A stretch of DNA of 64,000 nt from Marinilabilia rubra (lineage in GTDB: Bacteria > Bacteroidota > Bacteroidia > Bacteroidales > Marinilabiliaceae). Within the stretch, counting starts at the first letter, position 1; the number at the start of each line of letters is the position of its first letter. The stretch lies in the NCBI RefSeq assembly GCF_003121985.1, contig NZ_QEWP01000012.1, forward strand, positions 106,264 through 170,263, read 5' to 3'. Shown here in pieces: positions 8,494-18,249 of this stretch. The position numbers and the translations under genes are program-made. The notes below the pieces were generated by a model, which was given only the letters and a program-made list of their open reading frames with translations, made no database searches and was not told where the DNA came from.

Positions 8494-11079
8494 TTAATTC
8501 TTAAAAACAAGAGAATTACCATCAAAATCAACAAAAATTGGTTTTTCCTTATCAACCTCATCTGCAAGCAGCTTCTTAGATAAATCGTTTAGCACATACC
8601 TTTGAAGTGCACGTTTTATGGGCCTGGCTCCAAACAAGGGATCAAAACCAACATTTGCCAGGTAATCCAGAGCTTTTTGACTAATACTGATTTCCACCTC
8701 TTGGCCTTTAAGCAACTTCGCAATCTGATTAAACTGAAGCTTCACAATCTCTTTCAGCTCTGTTTCCGAAAGAGGGGTAAACATTATTATATCATCAATA
8801 CGATTCAGAAATTCAGGTCTGATGGTCTGCTTCATCAAACTCATGACTTCATCACGGGTCTTATTGGCAATCTCATCATTGAATCCTGATGCACCGGAAT
8901 CTTCATAATTCTTCTGGATCAATTGCGATCCCACGTTTGAAGTCATAATGATGATTGTGTTCTTAAAATCAGCGTGACGACCTTTGTTGTCTGTCAATCG
9001 CCCATCATCCAGCACCTGAAGCAAAATATTAAAAACATCCGGGTGGGCTTTCTCTATTTCATCCAGCAAAACCACTGAATAAGGTTTCCGACGAACTGCT
9101 TCGGTCAGCTGCCCACCTTCATCGTAACCAACATACCCGGGAGGTGCACCAATCAAACGTGAAACTGAATGCCTCTCCTGATACTCAGACATATCAATTC
9201 TGGTCATCAGATCCTCATCGTCGAAAAGAAATTCTGCAAGAGCCCGGGCTAATTCGGTTTTACCCACACCTGTCATCCCGAGAAATATAAACGAACCAAT
9301 TGGTCTTTTAACATCCTGCAAACCGGCGCGGCTGCGTCTCACAGCATCTGAAACTGCAGCAATAGCCTCATCCTGTCCAATAACCCGTTTGTGCAACTCA
9401 TCCTCCAGCTTAAGCAATTTTTGGCGTTCACTCTGGAGCATTCGAGTCACTGGAATGCCTGTCCAGCGGCTTACTATCTGAGCCACATCTTCAGCATCCA
9501 CTTCTTCTTTAATCATTGCACTCTCCGTCTGCCTTTGGGCCAGTTTCTTTTGCAACTGCTCTATAGCTTCATTTGCCTCCTTTATACGGCCATATCTTAA
9601 TTCAGCTACTTTTTCATACAGTCCCTCACGCTCTGCCCGTTCTGCATCAAATTTATACTGCTCAATGGCCTCTTTGTTCCTCTGAATTTGTTCTATTATC
9701 TCTTTTTCTTCCTCCCAGCGGGCGCGCAAACCATCTCGTTCTTCTTTGAGATTGGATATTTCCTCACTTAAAACGGTAACTTTTTGCTTGTCGCCTTCAC
9801 GACGAATTGCTTCACGCTCTATCTCAAGTTGTTTAATACGGCGTTCAATCTCATCAATTTCTTCAGGCACCGAATTCATTTCAAGCCTAAGCTTTGAGGC
9901 CGCTTCGTCAATCAAATCAATGGCTTTATCGGGCAAAAAACGATCAGAAATATATCTTTTAGACAACTCTGCAGCAGCAATAATGGCTTCATCCCGAATT
10001 CTGACCTTATGGTGCGTTTCGTACCGCTCTTTTAAGCCACGGAGAATAGAGATAGCAGAAGCCAGGTCGGGCTCATCCACCACAACAATCTGAAATCGAC
10101 GTTCAAGGGCTTTATCTTTCTCGAAATATTTTTGATATTCACCGAGAGTGGTGGCACCAATAGCCCGTAGTTCACCACGAGCCAATGCGGGTTTAAGAAT
10201 ATTTGCAGCATCCATAGCCCCCTCACTCTTCCCGGCACCTACAAGCGTGTGAATTTCGTCAATAAAGAGAACCACTTCGCCATTACTGCTAACCACCTCT
10301 TTAACAACGGCCTTTAACCGCTCCTCAAATTCACCTTTATATTTTGCTCCGGCAATCAGGGCTCCCATATCCAGGGAAAATATTCGCTTACTCTTAAGAT
10401 TTTCAGGCACATCTCCATTGATTATCCTGTGTGCCAGCCCTTCGGCGATGGCAGTTTTCCCTACACCCGGTTCACCAATAAGAATGGGGTTGTTTTTAGT
10501 TCTTCGGGATAGTATCTGCAAAATGCGGCGAATTTCGTCATCCCTCCCAATCACCGGGTCAAGCTTTCCGGTACGTGCCTGTTCATTCAGATCTATGGCA
10601 AAACGCCCGAGAGCATTGAATGTATCTTCAGCAGATTGGCTGTCAACTTTGCTGCCTTTTCTTAGTTCATCAATGGCTTGCTTCAAACCTTTTTCGGTAA
10701 CGCCGGCATCTTTCAACATTTTAGAGACCTGGTCACTACTTTTCAGGATGCCCATCAGAACATGCTCGATACTTGTAAACTGGTCTCCCATCTCTTTTGC
10801 AAAAGATATGGCCTTCTGCAGGCTATCATTTGCCTCCCGGCTAAGATAAGGTTCACCCCCGCTGACTTGTGGATAGGATTCAATCATTTTGGTTAAAACA
10901 GGCATAACCTGACCAGCGCCCATTTTATTGAAAAGAAAACGAGTTACATTTTCTTCAGTTTCAAAAACACCTTTGAGTATATGGCCATTTTCAATAGCCT
11001 GATGATTATATCCACCTGCTATTTGAAAAGCTTGCTGAATGGCCTCCTGAGCCTTTATTGTAAATTGATTCAAATTCAT
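8494..11079 (-). CDS. clpB: ATP-dependent disaggregase ClpB
   Basis: Hexameric AAA+ chaperone that, with DnaK, solubilises aggregated proteins. The 861 residues show the full ClpB order: N-terminal Clp repeat domain (1-145), first AAA+ module with Walker A GEPGVGKT at 202-209, the long coiled-coil middle domain at about 400-530 (heptad-rich IKQLEIEREAI and similar), and the second AAA+ module with GMTGVGKTEL near 600. The middle domain distinguishes it from ClpA and ClpC. The arginine-finger region LNRIDDIIMF is present near the C-terminus. It is a single gene with its own terminator. No CIRCE or heat-shock operator was recognised in the 200 bases upstream. Confidence 0.98.
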   Translation of the reverse strand: MNLNQFTIKAQEAIQQAFQIAGGYNHQAIENGHILKGVFETEENVTRFLFNKMGAGQVMPVLTKMIESYPQVSGGEPYLSREANDSLQKAISFAKEMGDQFTSIEHVLMGILKSSDQVSKMLKDAGVTEKGLKQAIDELRKGSKVDSQSAEDTFNALGRFAIDLNEQARTGKLDPVIGRDDEIRRILQILSRRTKNNPILIGEPGVGKTAIAEGLAHRIINGDVPENLKSKRIFSLDMGALIAGAKYKGEFEERLKAVVKEVVSSNGEVVLFIDEIHTLVGAGKSEGAMDAANILKPALARGELRAIGATTLGEYQKYFEKDKALERRFQIVVVDEPDLASAISILRGLKERYETHHKVRIRDEAIIAAAELSKRYISDRFLPDKAIDLIDEAASKLRLEMNSVPEEIDEIERRIKQLEIEREAIRREGDKQKVTVLSEEISNLKEERDGLRARWEEEKEIIEQIQRNKEAIEQYKFDAERAEREGLYEKVAELRYGRIKEANEAIEQLQKKLAQRQTESAMIKEEVDAEDVAQIVSRWTGIPVTRMLQSERQKLLKLEDELHKRVIGQDEAIAAVSDAVRRSRAGLQDVKRPIGSFIFLGMTGVGKTELARALAEFLFDDEDLMTRIDMSEYQERHSVSRLIGAPPGYVGYDEGGQLTEAVRRKPYSVVLLDEIEKAHPDVFNILLQVLDDGRLTDNKGRHADFKNTIIIMTSNVGSQLIQKNYEDSGASGFNDEIANKTRDEVMSLMKQTIRPEFLNRIDDIIMFTPLSETELKEIVKLQFNQIAKLLKGQEVEISISQKALDYLANVGFDPLFGARPIKRALQRYVLNDLSKKLLADEVDKEKPIFVDFDGNSLVFKN

Positions 11080-11342
11080 ATCTTGTATCTTTTCGTTCTT
11101 GAAAATTTACTTCAAGGTTCTTGCCACAAAAATCCACATGCCATTTTGACTGCTCATTTCTTTAAAAGCAGCCATTTTAGCAGCCGCCAGTAATTAATGC
11201 CTATAGTAATTCGTTTTTTTTCTATCCATTTAATCTCAGACACTGATATGATAAAAAAATATTTATTTTAGTAGAAGTAATGACACCATATCAAAACATC
11301 TTAATTTTCTATAAATCAAATAATCTTTTTTTCGTCTTAAAA

Positions 11343-11792
11343 ATGAAAGCAACAACATTTTTAATTTTAACATTGGCACTGATTATTACAGGCTGCAGCT
11401 CACGGAAATCTTCCAACAAAATAACAGAGCAGACAATATCCGTTAATTTAAAAGAATTGCTTCAGGAACCCGGTAAGTTCACCGACCGGGAAGTCAACAT
11501 TAAAGGTTTGTGTATCCATACCTGTCGCAAAAGCGGGAAAAAGCTCTTTTTACAAGGAAACACAGAAGACGAATTTCTAAAAGTAATAGCCACCGATCAG
11601 ATTTCGACTTTTGACAATTCCCTTGAAGGTGAAGAAATTATTGTAAACGGCTTGTTTATATCCAATAACACCTCAGAAGAACATAAAACAAAGCAGGATA
11701 AAGAACATACAGACAGTTGTGCAAGCGAACAGAAAGCCCAAAGCTACATTCTTAAATGCTATAAGGTTGAACGGGCCAACGTCAACAAATAA
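11343..11792 (+). CDS. Small lipoprotein, OB-fold-like
   Basis: About 149 residues from the Met at 11343; the open frame extends 21 codons further upstream, but the Met at 11343 begins a classic lipoprotein signal (LALIITGCSS) with the acylated cysteine at about residue 18. The mature part contains a segment (GKFTDREVNIKG ... CIHTC ... KKLFLQG) resembling the OB-fold tRNA-anti-like lipoproteins of Bacteroidota. Two cysteines in CIHTC and a further Cys-rich tail (DSCASEQ, LKCYK) could bind metal or form disulfides. It is 57 bases before a PepSY membrane protein, and the pair may work together in the envelope. The function is not established. Confidence 0.7.
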   Translation: MKATTFLILTLALIITGCSSRKSSNKITEQTISVNLKELLQEPGKFTDREVNIKGLCIHTCRKSGKKLFLQGNTEDEFLKVIATDQISTFDNSLEGEEIIVNGLFISNNTSEEHKTKQDKEHTDSCASEQKAQSYILKCYKVERANVNK

Positions 11793-11849
11793 AACCTTGC
11801 AATTAAGACTTATTTAATTAACAACAAACCAGTTACCAGATCATTTTGC

Positions 11850-12413
11850 ATGAAAATCAAATGGCGAAAAATAAACAGAGTCTTACACCGTGATCTTGGC
11901 TATTTTTTCACGGGTATGATAATAGTTTATGCCCTTTCAGGAATAGCCCTCAATCATCTGGAGGACTGGAATCCCAATTATGTCGTTAATTTAGAAACAA
12001 AACAATTAACCATTTCTGAAGACTTTAATAAAGCCGATAAAAAAGAAATTATATCTCTGGTAAATAAAATTGGGGTGTCTGCCGAATACAAAAACCATTA
12101 TTTTCCGGAAGAGGGAAAGCTAAAAGTTTTCCTGCAAAAAGGAAGTTCTATTGTGGTAGATTTGCAATCAGGTGAAGCAACCATTGAAACCATTCGAAAA
12201 CGTCCTGTATTTTATCAGGTCAACTTTTTACATTACAACCCAGGAAAAGCCTACAAATGGTTTGCAGATATTTTTGCAATAGCATTAATCATTTTGGCCG
12301 TTTCAGGGTTATTTATTCTGAAAGGCAAAAATGGAATCAAACGCAGAGGTACAATTCTTGCGGGTTTTGGAATAATTATTACCATTGTTTTCCTGATAAT
12401 ATATCTCAACTGA
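11850..12413 (+). CDS. PepSY-associated membrane protein
   Basis: A 187-residue inner-membrane protein with three predicted helices (about 16-33, 135-156 and 166-186) and a periplasmic PepSY-like segment between the first two. The start KWRKINRVLHRDLGYFFTGM with its conserved histidine, and the second HYNPGK ... WFADIFAI stretch, match the PepSY-associated TM family, which includes proteins linked to iron or flavin reduction. It lies between the OB-fold-like lipoprotein and an outer-membrane barrel protein with short gaps (57 and 15 bases), so it is likely cotranscribed. A specific substrate cannot be deduced. Confidence 0.78.
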   Translation: MKIKWRKINRVLHRDLGYFFTGMIIVYALSGIALNHLEDWNPNYVVNLETKQLTISEDFNKADKKEIISLVNKIGVSAEYKNHYFPEEGKLKVFLQKGSSIVVDLQSGEATIETIRKRPVFYQVNFLHYNPGKAYKWFADIFAIALIILAVSGLFILKGKNGIKRRGTILAGFGIIITIVFLIIYLN

Positions 12414-12428
12414 TTTAACAATTATTTT

Positions 12429-14351
12429 ATGCACGAAAAAAACAACTTGCTCCAGGCTTTTTGTAAATTTCTTTTAGGGCAATTTGTGTGCAAACTGTTA
12501 ATTCTTTGCATTATTATACTGGCTCCGTCATTATATGCAGAAGCTCAGGAAACCGATACTACGACAATAATTCGCAACGATACCACCATCCAGTTTTTAA
12601 ACCCCAAAGCAATAGAAAAGACCCTGGAAGGCAGAAAGCTTGAAGAAATTTTGGAGGAATATTCTGACCGGAATATTTTCTCAAAAAAACTTCATGAATG
12701 GCTGGTTAAAAGCAGTTTTGAAAAATCTGCAGAGATCAACGAAAACAGCGGGCTCCCCAAAGAACTCATTGGCAAAAAAATAAGAAGCATTGACATCAGA
12801 CACATACAGCCCTTCGGAGGGTCGGTATACGACACCACTGCCACGAATAACTCCTGGCTAACAAGAGTAGGAAATAAATTTAGATTTGAAACTGCTTCAA
12901 GTGTTATTCTCAAAACCATTACAATTCAGGAAGGCTCCACAATAAACCGTGCAGACATCAACGACAGTGAGCGATTGCTCCGATCGTTATCCTTTATTAA
13001 TGAAGCCCGGATCGTCGTATGGCCTCACCCGACGATAGAAGACGAGGTCAATATCAGCCTGTATGTCCAGGACAGATATCCACATGCCATTTCATTCGGC
13101 TTCACCAATGAAAAACCGAGCATCAGCCTTATGAACAAAAATCTGCTGGGAAGAGGTATTTCTCTTGCCCATACTCTTGTGGCCCCAAGTTTCAGAATTG
13201 GAGAATGGGGGTTTCGCGAAACCTTAGGTGCAGAAAACTTTCTTGGGGAATTTATCAATTTTGAGATTGACTATTCCCAAATTGACAATCTTAAATTGAT
13301 ATCCGGAAAGGTTCAAAGAGAATTTGTACTTCCTGAGACAAAATATGCCGGGGGAATGACCATTAATCGTTCATTCGAAAACCCTACTCTTCGCGATTAC
13401 CCCTCTATTGAATGGGCCCCGCCACTGGACTTTTCCCGTCAAAACTTTTGGGCCGGCCGCTCTTTTCTTTTAAATGAAGACAAAACTCCTGTTAGATCCA
13501 ACTTCTACATAACAGCCAGATTACTGGATCTCAGACTATTTAACCAAACTGAGCAAACGCATTTTCTGCCTGATGGTCGCTTCTATTATGGTGGTATAGC
13601 TTTGTCAAAAAGAGGCTATTACCAAAACAACCTTATTTATTCATTTGGACGAACAGAGGATGTTCCATTTGGCTACCTGAGCTATCTGGCCTATGGATAT
13701 CATTCTTCTCAAAAATTGAAAAGGCACTTTATTTCCTACCATCATTCATGGGGCAGAGCATTGATTCCTTCCAAAGGATATCTATACCTGAGTGGTGACA
13801 TTGGCTCCTTTTTTAATTCGGGAAAACCAGAGCAGAGCTTCATGAAATTATCAGGTGAATACATTAGCCCCCTGATTGAATTGAGAAATTCCAAGCTAAG
13901 AAACTTTTTTGAACTGGAATATGTCAAAGGATTTAACCGGCTGCCCGACGAATACTTATACATTGATGAAGATGTTAACGGACTTCACCGTTTTGACTAC
14001 AAATCAAAAATCAGGGGCTCCGAGAAAATAGTTCTGAAAACAGAACAAGTATTTTTCACGCCCCATGAACCATTGGGCTTTAAATTCACCTTCTTTACTT
14101 TTTTTGACACAGCTCTTTTAAGAGAAAACCCCCGACACAGTATTTTTGAGCAAACCCCCTACTTCAGCTTTGGCGGAGGTCTTCGGATAAGAAATGACAA
14201 TCTTGTGTTTAATACTTTGCAGATACGGCTTGCCATAATGCCAAGAGTCCCTTCCGGAGAATTACCACTGAGCCTCAGAACAACCGGAGAGTCCATCAAA
14301 GACTTCAGGGATTTTGTGCCTTCACAACCCGGGAACCCTGTATTTTACTAA
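12429..14351 (+). CDS. Outer-membrane protein with POTRA-like domain and beta-barrel
   Basis: A 640-residue exported protein. A hydrophobic signal segment lies at about 22-40 (KLLILCIIILAPSLYAEAQ), preceded by an unusually long N-terminus. Residues about 110-220 contain a POTRA-like unit (IRSIDIRHIQPFGGSVYD ... EGSTINRADINDSERLLRSLSFINEARI) in the style of BamA/TamA proteins. The rest alternates aromatic and polar residues as a barrel does and ends in a C-terminal tyrosine. It is shorter than BamA and has one or two POTRA domains at most, so it is probably not the essential BamA. A role in inserting or exporting an envelope component is inferred. It starts 15 bases after the PepSY gene. Confidence 0.75.
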   Translation: MHEKNNLLQAFCKFLLGQFVCKLLILCIIILAPSLYAEAQETDTTTIIRNDTTIQFLNPKAIEKTLEGRKLEEILEEYSDRNIFSKKLHEWLVKSSFEKSAEINENSGLPKELIGKKIRSIDIRHIQPFGGSVYDTTATNNSWLTRVGNKFRFETASSVILKTITIQEGSTINRADINDSERLLRSLSFINEARIVVWPHPTIEDEVNISLYVQDRYPHAISFGFTNEKPSISLMNKNLLGRGISLAHTLVAPSFRIGEWGFRETLGAENFLGEFINFEIDYSQIDNLKLISGKVQREFVLPETKYAGGMTINRSFENPTLRDYPSIEWAPPLDFSRQNFWAGRSFLLNEDKTPVRSNFYITARLLDLRLFNQTEQTHFLPDGRFYYGGIALSKRGYYQNNLIYSFGRTEDVPFGYLSYLAYGYHSSQKLKRHFISYHHSWGRALIPSKGYLYLSGDIGSFFNSGKPEQSFMKLSGEYISPLIELRNSKLRNFFELEYVKGFNRLPDEYLYIDEDVNGLHRFDYKSKIRGSEKIVLKTEQVFFTPHEPLGFKFTFFTFFDTALLRENPRHSIFEQTPYFSFGGGLRIRNDNLVFNTLQIRLAIMPRVPSGELPLSLRTTGESIKDFRDFVPSQPGNPVFY

Positions 14352-14497
14352 CTCCAAACATTTTTCCAATTCATACAACAACTATTTTTCATAAAACACG
14401 TATCCTTAAAGAATCACGCAATGATTGCATAATCTTTACGTTTTCATCTATACAAACCGTATCCCGACTTAACATTCAGGCAGATTATTTTTTAGTA

Positions 14498-14532
14498 TTT
14501 GTCGGTTGTTTCTATTTTTTTGAATAACTTTG
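14498..14532 (+). promoter_or_regulatory. Promoter for the small secreted protein
   Basis: TTTG at 14498-14501 and TAACTTTG at 14525-14532 are separated by 23 bases, within the TTG-N17-23-TAnnTTTG range known for Bacteroidota. The start codon is 42 bases past the -7 element. This suggests that the genes from 14575 onward are transcribed independently of the upstream envelope genes. Confidence 0.55.
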
Positions 14533-14574
14533 GAATAACACAAAATCGGGCCATGCACCAAAAAGAATATTTTT

Positions 14575-15018
14575 ATGAAGTCATTTAGAACCATAACCAT
14601 TCTTTTTTTAACCTTAATATCCCTGGCTTATACCCCAAAAACCAATTCGCAACAAACCAAAGAAATTGAGGCAGGTTGTATACAGCAGATAAGAAATGGA
14701 TTTATTCCCAATAGCCAGCCAATGAAAGCTCTGTTAACTGGCTCTGAAGTTGCCGAATTTCGCACTACACTGTTCGAAGGCAATACTTATAGAATCGCCA
14801 CCTGCTCCCCAACCAATAAAAAGATTTGGTTTTCTGTTTATGATACAAACAAGAATCTTTTGTTTTCAAGTTCCCAGCAACAATACTCCGCTTCCTGGGA
14901 TTTCCAAATGGAGGGTAATATGGAATGCATCATAGAAGCAGGATTAATGCCTGACGGTGAGGATTCCGGACTTGCACTGGTGCTTATTGGTTTTAAAACG
15001 TCAGGTGTCAAATTGTAA
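14575..15018 (+). CDS. Small secreted protein of unknown function
   Basis: 147 residues with an N-terminal signal peptide (TITILFLTLISLAYTP, cleavage probably near residue 25). The mature part is predicted beta-rich, with a pattern (FEGNTYRIATCS ... IWFSVYDTNKNLLFSSS) like the small beta-sandwich prepeptidase-type domains that bind cell-surface partners; this is a weak resemblance. There are three cysteines in the mature chain. It precedes the ABCG-like transporter by 32 bases and has its own promoter, so it may be cotranscribed with the transporter. I do not recognise a named family. Confidence 0.55.
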   Translation: MKSFRTITILFLTLISLAYTPKTNSQQTKEIEAGCIQQIRNGFIPNSQPMKALLTGSEVAEFRTTLFEGNTYRIATCSPTNKKIWFSVYDTNKNLLFSSSQQQYSASWDFQMEGNMECIIEAGLMPDGEDSGLALVLIGFKTSGVKL

Positions 15019-15050
15019 TTTCCTTTTTATCGCTGAATCTGAAAAATACC

Positions 15051-18000
15051 ATGAGTGAAGGTATTTTAAAAGCATTAATGCAACTTTTTGCACTTGTGGC
15101 CGCACCATCAGAGGATGTAGTCTCGAGAAGAAAAGTGGTGCGTAATTACCTGGCACTTCAACTCAACAACCAGTTGATAGAGGAATACCTTCTTTTATTT
15201 GATCAACACCTCAAAACTTACAGAGAAAAGTTAAAAGAAAAGAGCCGACAACAGAAATTCTTTGCAGCCAGTTCGGTAAAAGTATTACGCATCGCTACCG
15301 CCATAAATGAAGAACTCACCCACTATCAGAAAACCATTGTAATTATTCAGCTTCTTGAATTTCTGAACTCAGGAATACACAAGGTCTCTGAGATAGAAAA
15401 TGAGTTTGCTGAAACCATTGCCGACACCTTCAATATCAGATCCGATGAGTTTAGCTCAATAAAACGATTCATTGCCCATTCAAACCCAGAGATCGATCAG
15501 GATATTCTCATTGTGGGAGGTAATAAAAGCAGAAAAGAGGAAAACAGGTATATTTTCAGGGAATTTTTAAATACCGAAATTTATGCATTAAACATTAGCT
15601 CAGTTTCAATTTTTCTTATTAAATCCAATGAAACTACTGAACTGACCATCAACGGTCAGATTTTGATTCCTCATCGGGTACAGGTATTAAGACCGGGCGG
15701 TTCCATCCGCTACAAACATGGGTCTCCGGTTACTTTCAGTGACATCGCCATGCACTTCAATTACAGTGCAAACAAGTCGCCTCTTGTATTTGATGTCAGA
15801 GATATTTCATTCAGTTTTGAGCACAATAAAGATGCGGGACTTCACCCCATGAGCTTTACCAGCCATTCCGGTCAGCTTGTAGGAATCATGGGGGATTCAG
15901 GAGCAGGAAAAAGTACCCTCATCAATGTATTGACAGGCATCTATCTTCCCACATCGGGAGAAATACTGCTGAATGGGATTGACCTTCACCTATTTCCGGA
16001 GAAAATAAAAGGTTTGATAGGATATGTAGCCCAGGATGACCTCCTTATAGGTGATTTAACCGTGTTTCAAAATCTTTATTACAACACAAAACTCTGTTTT
16101 GACCATTTGGAGGATAAAGCTATTGAGGAAAAAGTAATAAAGATGCTTAAATCCCTTGGCCTATACGACATTAGAAACATGAAGGTTGGCTCAAGTCTGA
16201 ATAAAAAAATCAGTGGAGGCCAACGAAAAAGATTAAATATTGCCCTTGAGCTAATCAGAGAACCCTCGGTGTTATTCCTTGACGAACCTACGTCCGGTCT
16301 TTCCTCAAGAGATTCCGAAAACATCATGGACCTCCTGAAAGATTTGGCAGTAAAAGGAAAGCTTATATATGTAGTAATACACCAGCCGTCATCAGAGATC
16401 TATAAAATGTTTAACCAACTGTTGGTGCTGGATACCGGAGGATATCTTATTTACAATGGAGATCCTGTTGGTGCCATCAATTATTTTAAATCATGCATCA
16501 ATCATGCTAATCGCGATGAAAGTGAATGTCCGGTATGCGGTAATGTTAATCCCGAACAAATACTGAGCATAGTCAGTTCTCAGGTATTGGACGAATACGG
16601 CTCCCCTACTCCTGTTAGGAGGATATCACCCCACGACTGGTTTAAAAGCTTCAAGAAAAGCCATCCAGCCAGCACCAAACGGGAAGAAAAAAGACTCGCT
16701 CTTCCAAGAATAAACTTTCAAATCCCAACCAAATTAGGACAGTTTAGAATATTTTTCATGAGGGATCTGAAATCAAAACTGGCCAACAAACAGTATGTTT
16801 TCATCAATCTTCTTGAAATGCCTTTTTTGGCCCTAATACTTTCAAGCCTACTTTTCTACTTCCAGCCGGGAGGTGGCCAGCCGCAGAACTACATATTCTT
16901 CCAAAATCCAAACGTAATTACCTATATTATTATTTCGGTCATTATTGCCTTGTTTGTTGGACTGACAGTCAGTGCCGAAGAAATAATAAACGATAAAAAG
17001 ATATTAAAAAGGGAAGCTTTTTTAAATTTAAGCCGGTTTAGTTATTTGTTGTCTAAAGTAGTGATTCTTGGTATCCTTTCAGCCATTCAAACGGCCCTAT
17101 TTGTGGCGATAGGCAACAGCATATTACAGATAAAGGGAATGTTCTGGGCATACTGGCTCATGCTTTTTTCATCTGCTGCATTTGCCAACCTCCTGGGACT
17201 CATCATCTCTGACAGTCTTAAAAAGACTGTTAACATTTACATATTAATTCCATTTCTAATAATCCCTCAGTTAATTCTAAGTGGTGTTTTCGTCTCATAC
17301 GATCGACTCAATCCCCATTTGTCCTCTGTTTCAGATATTCCCTGGTATGGAGAATTAATTACAGCCAGATGGGCTTTTGAGGGACTGGCAGTTCATCAAT
17401 TTTCTAAAAATGATTATCAGGAAAACTTTTTTGTCCATGAAAAACTAAAAAGCACCGCTAACTATAGAAAAGATTATTGGATACCGGCCATGAGGAATGA
17501 AGTATCCAATTTAAAAGAAACAACCGACAGCACAGAAAAAAATGTTTTAATCACTCTTCTGAACACCGAATTTAAAAAAGTTGTTTCATTACTGCCAAAA
17601 AAAGAGGAATTCAAACCTTTGCCCGTTTTCAACAAAGGAACAATTACTCCAAAGCAGTTTGAGTTAACGGAAAGCTATCTCAAGAGTCTCAAAACCTATT
17701 TCATTAACCTATATAACGAAGCAGACAGGCGTCAGGAGGCACTTAGGCAAGAGATTATTAAATCCCACCCTGAAAAAGGAAGGAATTACCTTACCGAGTT
17801 AAAGAATAAATTTCACAATGAAGGCCTTGAACGTTTTATGAGAGGTACAGATGACTTTTTCTCCAAAAGGATTATCAAGCACAATCAGCAATTCATCCAG
17901 AAGTTTGACCCGATCTATAAAGATCCTCAGCACTCCTATATTAAAGCCCATTTCCTGTCCCCTCATAAAAGAATTGGTCAATTGGAAGCAAATACATTTT

Positions 18001-18116
18001 GGGTTAATTTAATGGTAATATGGGTAATGAATATCATTCTCTTCATTTTACTTTACAGTAAAACCCTCAAAAAACTACTCTCGCGTGGAAAGAAAACCAT
18101 ATTGAGGCGAAAATAA
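15051..18116 (+). CDS. ABCG-like transporter with TerB-like N-terminus
   Basis: A 1021-residue half-transporter. Residues about 1-145 form an all-helical TerB-like region (MQLFALVAAPSED ... SDEFSSIKRF). Residues 245-470 are an ABC ATPase with Walker A GDSGAGKST (281-289), signature ISGGQ (388-392) and Walker B VLFLDE (407-412). A CPVCGNVNPEQI motif follows near 509-520. Five membrane helices lie at about 583-750, then a charged segment of about 230 residues (755-982) and a final helix at about 983-1003. The order ATPase before permease is that of the ABCG/White family; the substrate is unknown. It starts 32 bases after the small secreted protein. Confidence 0.85.
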   Translation: MSEGILKALMQLFALVAAPSEDVVSRRKVVRNYLALQLNNQLIEEYLLLFDQHLKTYREKLKEKSRQQKFFAASSVKVLRIATAINEELTHYQKTIVIIQLLEFLNSGIHKVSEIENEFAETIADTFNIRSDEFSSIKRFIAHSNPEIDQDILIVGGNKSRKEENRYIFREFLNTEIYALNISSVSIFLIKSNETTELTINGQILIPHRVQVLRPGGSIRYKHGSPVTFSDIAMHFNYSANKSPLVFDVRDISFSFEHNKDAGLHPMSFTSHSGQLVGIMGDSGAGKSTLINVLTGIYLPTSGEILLNGIDLHLFPEKIKGLIGYVAQDDLLIGDLTVFQNLYYNTKLCFDHLEDKAIEEKVIKMLKSLGLYDIRNMKVGSSLNKKISGGQRKRLNIALELIREPSVLFLDEPTSGLSSRDSENIMDLLKDLAVKGKLIYVVIHQPSSEIYKMFNQLLVLDTGGYLIYNGDPVGAINYFKSCINHANRDESECPVCGNVNPEQILSIVSSQVLDEYGSPTPVRRISPHDWFKSFKKSHPASTKREEKRLALPRINFQIPTKLGQFRIFFMRDLKSKLANKQYVFINLLEMPFLALILSSLLFYFQPGGGQPQNYIFFQNPNVITYIIISVIIALFVGLTVSAEEIINDKKILKREAFLNLSRFSYLLSKVVILGILSAIQTALFVAIGNSILQIKGMFWAYWLMLFSSAAFANLLGLIISDSLKKTVNIYILIPFLIIPQLILSGVFVSYDRLNPHLSSVSDIPWYGELITARWAFEGLAVHQFSKNDYQENFFVHEKLKSTANYRKDYWIPAMRNEVSNLKETTDSTEKNVLITLLNTEFKKVVSLLPKKEEFKPLPVFNKGTITPKQFELTESYLKSLKTYFINLYNEADRRQEALRQEIIKSHPEKGRNYLTELKNKFHNEGLERFMRGTDDFFSKRIIKHNQQFIQKFDPIYKDPQHSYIKAHFLSPHKRIGQLEANTFWVNLMVIWVMNIILFILLYSKTLKKLLSRGKKTILRRK

Positions 18117-18196
18117 AAGCATCCAAGTGTTATATCAGCATGAAAACCAAGATGGAAATTAAAACAATCAATTATCACAAAAGTCCTCTGATAAAA

Positions 18197-18227
18197 AAAG
18201 GTCATAAACAAACCGCCTATGACCTTT
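18197..18227 (-). terminator. Terminator after siaC
   Basis: 10-bp stem AAAGGTCATA/TATGACCTTT, 23 bases beyond the siaC stop on the minus strand and followed there by seven T residues. It may also stop plus-strand transcription from the transporter gene, though the T tract is poorer in that direction. Confidence 0.72.
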
Positions 18228-18249
18228 CAATAATGCCTTCTATCAATTT

